Of a stretch of DNA of 6,893 nt, positions 6,807 to 6,893 are shown in pieces. Positions within the stretch are counted from its first letter, which is position 1. The number at the start of each line of letters is the position of its first letter. A program made the translations under genes and the position numbers. Under the pieces are notes generated by a model, which was given only the letters and a program-made list of their open reading frames with translations, made no database searches and was not told the DNA's origin. Source of the DNA: Candidatus Cloacimonadota bacterium (GTDB lineage: Bacteria > Cloacimonadota > Cloacimonadia > Cloacimonadales > JAOZMQ01); NCBI GenBank assembly GCA_029934195.1, contig JAOZMQ010000160.1, forward strand, positions 1-6,893, given 5' to 3'.

Positions 6807-6862
6807 GTAGCACAACTTGCCAAGTTGTTAAATACAATAAACAATCTGGCAGATTGTTCTAC
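6807..6862. repeat. Inverted pair of REP-like palindromes (BIME-like unit)
   Basis: On the + strand, GTAG (6807-6810), one base, and the hairpin ACAACTTG-C-CAAGTTGT (6812-6828). On the - strand, reading from 6862, GTAG, one base, and the hairpin ACAATCTG-C-CAGATTGT (6857 down to 6841). The two elements share layout and length and face each other across 12 bp (6829-6840). They differ at two adjacent stem positions, with the matching changes on the other arm, so both hairpins remain perfect. A GTAG at the foot of a short imperfect or perfect palindrome is the hallmark of REP sequences acted on by REP-associated tyrosine transposases (RAYTs, IS200/IS605-related), and inverted REP pairs are known as BIMEs. 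No RAYT gene is in the window. The structure is seen directly; the link to RAYTs is inference. Confidence 0.7.
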
Positions 6863-6893
6863 GGAAAATAAGCTTGTTGATTTATAGAATTAG

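Larger units (their letters stand above)
6578..6871 (+). pseudogene. Possible gene remnant: nearly open frame with one internal stop
   Basis: Reading codons from the ATG at 6578, the frame is interrupted only by a TGA at 6659-6661 and then stays open to a TAA at 6869-6871; upstream it is open back to 6530. That is few stops for such AT-rich DNA. No Shine-Dalgarno precedes 6578. The part after the TGA contains LKNLVFSERLRDFLNVCRHV and then NEMGNIKIF and GQIKLIN. This order of segments faintly recalls the second half of a STAS (anti-sigma-factor antagonist) domain, where a LKNV-F strand is followed by a helix, a Gly-Gly-x-(I/L)-x-(I/L) strand and a G-(L/F)-x-K-(I/L)-(I/F) end. The expected D-S-S-G motif is missing. 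The final third lies in the REP-like pair and is unlikely to be ancestral coding sequence. The opposite strand also has a long frame broken once (at 6649-6651), so even the direction is uncertain. Treat as a weak lead. Confidence 0.25.
6451..6893. other. Intergenic region after the operon, no convincing intact gene
   Basis: This stretch holds the operon terminator (6457-6510), a loosely nested inverted repeat (TCTATGA 6523-6529 with TCATAGA 6564-6570, and inside it GTTAG 6542-6546 with CTAAC 6558-6562), the tandem mini-hairpins, the possible gene remnant and the REP-like pair. I see no Shine-Dalgarno with a usable start codon and no recognisable tRNA or other RNA gene. Nothing distinct is visible in the last 22 bases after the remnant's stop. 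Confidence 0.6.

Noticed and set aside
6649..6837. 62-codon reading frame on the - strand after the operon
   Set aside because: No Shine-Dalgarno before its ATG, no recognisable domain, and its N-terminal part is made from one of the REP-like hairpins. It overlaps a longer, equally uncertain + strand frame.

Overview
This window is one intact drug-efflux-type operon from an AT-rich, Gram-negative (diderm) bacterium, flanked by two short non-coding regions. The diderm assignment follows from an outer-membrane TolC-like channel, a lipoprotein adaptor with a clear lipobox, and a full-length RND permease. Every gene has a strong Shine-Dalgarno (AAGGAG or AGGAG, 5-6 nt before the ATG), which argues against typical Bacteroidota initiation. 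I cannot fix the phylum from sequence alone; an AT-rich lineage such as Cloacimonadota, Delongbacteria or Fusobacteriota would fit, but that is only a guess.

Layout. Positions 1-63 may be the last codons of an upstream gene, followed by a hairpin with T-tracts (78-120) that looks like its terminator. A perfect 28-bp direct repeat (50-77 and 144-171) brackets that hairpin. Next comes a promoter region whose spacer is almost exactly filled by a 23-bp near-palindrome (220-242), the likely operator of the first gene. Four genes follow on the + strand: a TetR-family repressor (268-861), a TolC-like outer-membrane factor (863-2242), a lipoprotein periplasmic adaptor (2290-3315) and an RND permease (3370-6450). 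The gaps are 1, 47 and 54 bp with no terminator between genes, so they are very probably cotranscribed. A strong intrinsic terminator (6457-6510) ends the unit.

How the genes work together. The permease, adaptor and outer-membrane factor form a complete tripartite envelope pump. The TetR protein probably represses its own promoter and therefore the whole pump, and is released by a ligand that may be a pump substrate.

The right flank (6511-6893) holds no convincing intact gene. It contains an almost-open reading frame with one internal stop that might be a gene remnant (with a faint STAS-like look), a tandem mini-hairpin, and a well-formed pair of inverted REP-like elements (6807-6862), each starting with GTAG and carrying compensatory stem changes.

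The pump is not a new type of system. The points most worth a second look are the permease's loss of all three canonical proton-relay residues (Asp-Asp in TM4 and Lys in TM10 are Ser-Asn and Asn), the REP-like pair, and the palindrome embedded in the promoter.
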